This document shows, piece by piece, positions 62,741 to 64,000 of a stretch of 64,000 nt of DNA. The DNA is from an uncultured Candidatus Melainabacteria bacterium. Lineage in GTDB: Bacteria > Cyanobacteriota > Vampirovibrionia > Gastranaerophilales > Gastranaerophilaceae. Both the position numbers and the translations under genes were made by a program. A model generated the notes under the pieces. That model worked only from the letters and a program-made list of their open reading frames with translations. It was not told the DNA's origin and searched no databases. Position 1 is the stretch's first letter; every line of letters begins with the position of its first letter. The stretch lies in contig CAKVLH010000001.1 in the NCBI GenBank assembly GCA_934757245.1, positions 168,913 through 232,912 of the forward strand, read 5' to 3'.

Positions 62741-63226
62741 ATGAGTTTAGTATCTAATTTTATAGGCGGAATATCATCAAGCGGACTTAACGGTTTAGGC
62801 GTTAATCCTAATTATGATTTGAACGATACGACATTTTCCGATTTATTAGAAAAACAAATGGAAGTTAAGCCTAAAGAAGAAACTAATAATATTTTTGCTT
62901 CCCTTGGAATGCCTGCCGGCATGCAGATTGAAAACATAGATTTTTCTGAAAAAGTGCAAGACCAAATGGAAGCAACAGGACAAGATGTTAATTCTATTGA
63001 AAAGAAGAACATGCTTGATTTAAACAGCGATGGTGATGTAACAACATCCGAAGCCGTAACGTTTTTTACTTCTCTTTTAAGTAATAGTGCTGAAGGTTCT
63101 GAAAATCGCTCTGAACTATTCGATTTTGCTAAAAAGCAAGCATCAAATTTTTACAATAAATACTCTAGAAACGTTGTTACGGATATACAAGAATTTGTAG
63201 ATGATATTCAAGGCTTAATCAGCTAG
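62741..63226 (+). CDS. Small acidic protein with an EF-hand loop
   Basis: 161 residues, no signal peptide: MSLVSNFIGGISSSGLNGLG and on. A canonical calcium-binding loop DLNSDGDVTTSE (positions 1, 3, 5 and 12 acidic or Asn, Gly at 6, Val at 8) lies near residues 88-99. The flanks are helical and acidic. Gly/Ser-rich starts like this are seen in exported flagellar or type III proteins, but that is weak evidence. A leaderless start is likely. The next gene follows 40 nt on and has its own promoter. Confidence 0.75.
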   Translation: MSLVSNFIGGISSSGLNGLGVNPNYDLNDTTFSDLLEKQMEVKPKEETNNIFASLGMPAGMQIENIDFSEKVQDQMEATGQDVNSIEKKNMLDLNSDGDVTTSEAVTFFTSLLSNSAEGSENRSELFDFAKKQASNFYNKYSRNVVTDIQEFVDDIQGLIS

Positions 63227-63232
63227 AAAACT

Positions 63233-63260
63233 TTGCCTTTTGGATAAAAATCAATATAAT
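63233..63260 (+). promoter_or_regulatory. Promoter of the last gene (leaderless)
   Basis: TTGCCT (63233-63238), 16 nt, TATAAT (63255-63260), then 6 nt to the ATG at 63267. Confidence 0.55.
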
Positions 63261-63266
63261 ATAATT

Positions 63267-63914
63267 ATGAAAAAAATTTTAATTTGTCTAATATTATTAA
63301 GCATTACATTACCTTCAAATGCAACGTTTTGGAACAAAAAAAATAAGGCATTAGAACAAGAATTGCAAGGCAAAGGTTATGCCGGAAAATTGCCGGATAT
63401 TGGAGAGAAAATTGAGCGCTCAAAAACAAAAGTTACAACTCCTGTTTTTGAAGCACAAGAAGGTTTTGATGACCCTGCGGAATTAAAACCTGTACCGAAA
63501 GACAATCCTGCATTTATTAATATTATTCAAAAAAAAGATAAAACTTCTCAATTCGTAGTTGATGCAAATGAAGTTATCCCAATGTTGGAAAAGCTTGTAG
63601 ACTGTATTGAAGATAATGAAAGCTTGCAACTCTTTATTACAAAGGCGAATTTGCTTACATTGAATATTGATAACTTAGCTGAAAAATACGACGGCAAGCC
63701 TGAAAGTTATTACGAATCTTTTAGAAAGTTGCAAGAAGTTAACAGGTATGTAAAATCAATTTCGCAATTAAGAAAAGAGGCAGTAACATATCAACGCTAT
63801 TTGGCGTATTCTGCAAGCGGATCTATTTATAATCCGGAAAATATTAATCAACAACTACAATATTTATTGGAAGAATTGAATACTGCAATTTTACTTTTGA
63901 GAGAAGAAGGTTAG
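63267..63914 (+). CDS. Secreted hypothetical protein, helical
   Basis: Start ATG 63267 (MKKILICLILL); the frame opens at a TTG inside the promoter at 63240, which I reject. The 215-residue product has a signal peptide ending about SNATFWN, a Lys/Glu/Pro-rich middle and a helical C-terminal half (e.g. LEKLVDCIEDNESLQLFITK, VKSISQLRKEAVTYQRYLAY). Periplasmic location is likely. Not recognised. No terminator is evident before the next promoter at 63955. Confidence 0.75.
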   Translation: MKKILICLILLSITLPSNATFWNKKNKALEQELQGKGYAGKLPDIGEKIERSKTKVTTPVFEAQEGFDDPAELKPVPKDNPAFINIIQKKDKTSQFVVDANEVIPMLEKLVDCIEDNESLQLFITKANLLTLNIDNLAEKYDGKPESYYESFRKLQEVNRYVKSISQLRKEAVTYQRYLAYSASGSIYNPENINQQLQYLLEELNTAILLLREEG

Positions 63915-63954
63915 TTTTGGGATAGCTAGATTCAGCCTAGATTCTGCTACAAAA

Positions 63955-64000
63955 TGTAACAATTTGTAAATATTTTTTTTAAAATCCTAAAGATTTCGAA
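63955..64000 (+). promoter_or_regulatory. TGTAA direct repeat and sigma-28 -35 box cut by the window edge
   Basis: TGTAA at 63955 and 63965 and TAAAGATT at 63988-63995, i.e. 23 nt after the second TGTAA as in the other two sigma-28-type promoters. The -10 box would fall at 64007, outside the window. Confidence 0.7.

Overview
The window is AT-rich, gene-dense DNA from one bacterial chromosome. Leader regions, codon use and promoter style look uniform, and I see no phage genes, transposases, CRISPR array, rRNA or tRNA. The cell is a diderm that makes lipopolysaccharide: Kdo transferase, heptose-kinase-like protein, LptB/LptF, O-antigen ligase/polymerase, ArnT-like transferase, GT9 heptosyltransferase. 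It carries a 2-oxoacid:ferredoxin oxidoreductase typical of anaerobes, a flagellin, a prepilin peptidase, and several proteins of types common in cyanobacteria (PDZ/radical-SAM DUF512, DUF4330, SigF-like sigma next to pilD, DprA-like Rossmann protein). No photosynthesis gene is present. My inference is a non-photosynthetic relative of cyanobacteria (Melainabacteria/Vampirovibrionia, perhaps the gut order Gastranaerophilales); only a database search would confirm this.

Layout. 1-10 kb: a cut-off gene, der, an L,D-transpeptidase with an HTH/zinc-ribbon regulator, ligA, an O-antigen ligase/polymerase, a DUF4330 protein and a heptose-kinase-like gene. 10-18 kb: an unknown 258-residue protein, lptB-lptF, a phosphodiester glycosidase, a possible PilZ-like protein, a TPR protein and a uridine-kinase-like gene. 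18-30 kb: waaA, ArnT-like, bioF-like, ctp, a diguanylate cyclase, nupC, the DUF512 protein with padR, and korD-A-B. 30-35 kb: a very short flagellin and an isolated rpsE-rpmD-rplO-secY block. 35-45 kb: a Gly-rich protein, pcrA, a DprA-like protein, a HEAT-like protein, a beta-propeller, a methyltransferase and a sigma factor. 45-64 kb: an unknown 492-residue protein, korC, sigF-pilD, a marR gene, nrnA, a brkB-type gene, a glycan cluster (Stealth, GT9, GT8), a 532-residue axial-like protein, yqeK/nadD and small envelope genes.

Two things stand out. First, five genes for proteins without signal peptides share one promoter architecture. A TGTAA box, usually a TGTAA-N5-TGTAA direct repeat, lies exactly 42 nt upstream of the core. 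The core is either an almost perfect sigma-28 promoter (TAAAGTTT-N11-GCCGATAT, two genes) or TACTTT followed by an AT run (three genes). A sixth copy is cut by the right edge. At least two of the products share a C-terminal motif, and one has the helix/variable middle/helix layout of flagellar axial proteins. I read this as a candidate undescribed regulon of surface or exported proteins. Second, intergenic islands of GC-richer palindromic repeats lie just upstream of four of those promoters. They include a 59-bp insertion with a visible empty site and a 5-bp target duplication. Several other genes look leaderless, with the -10 box 6-9 nt before the ATG.
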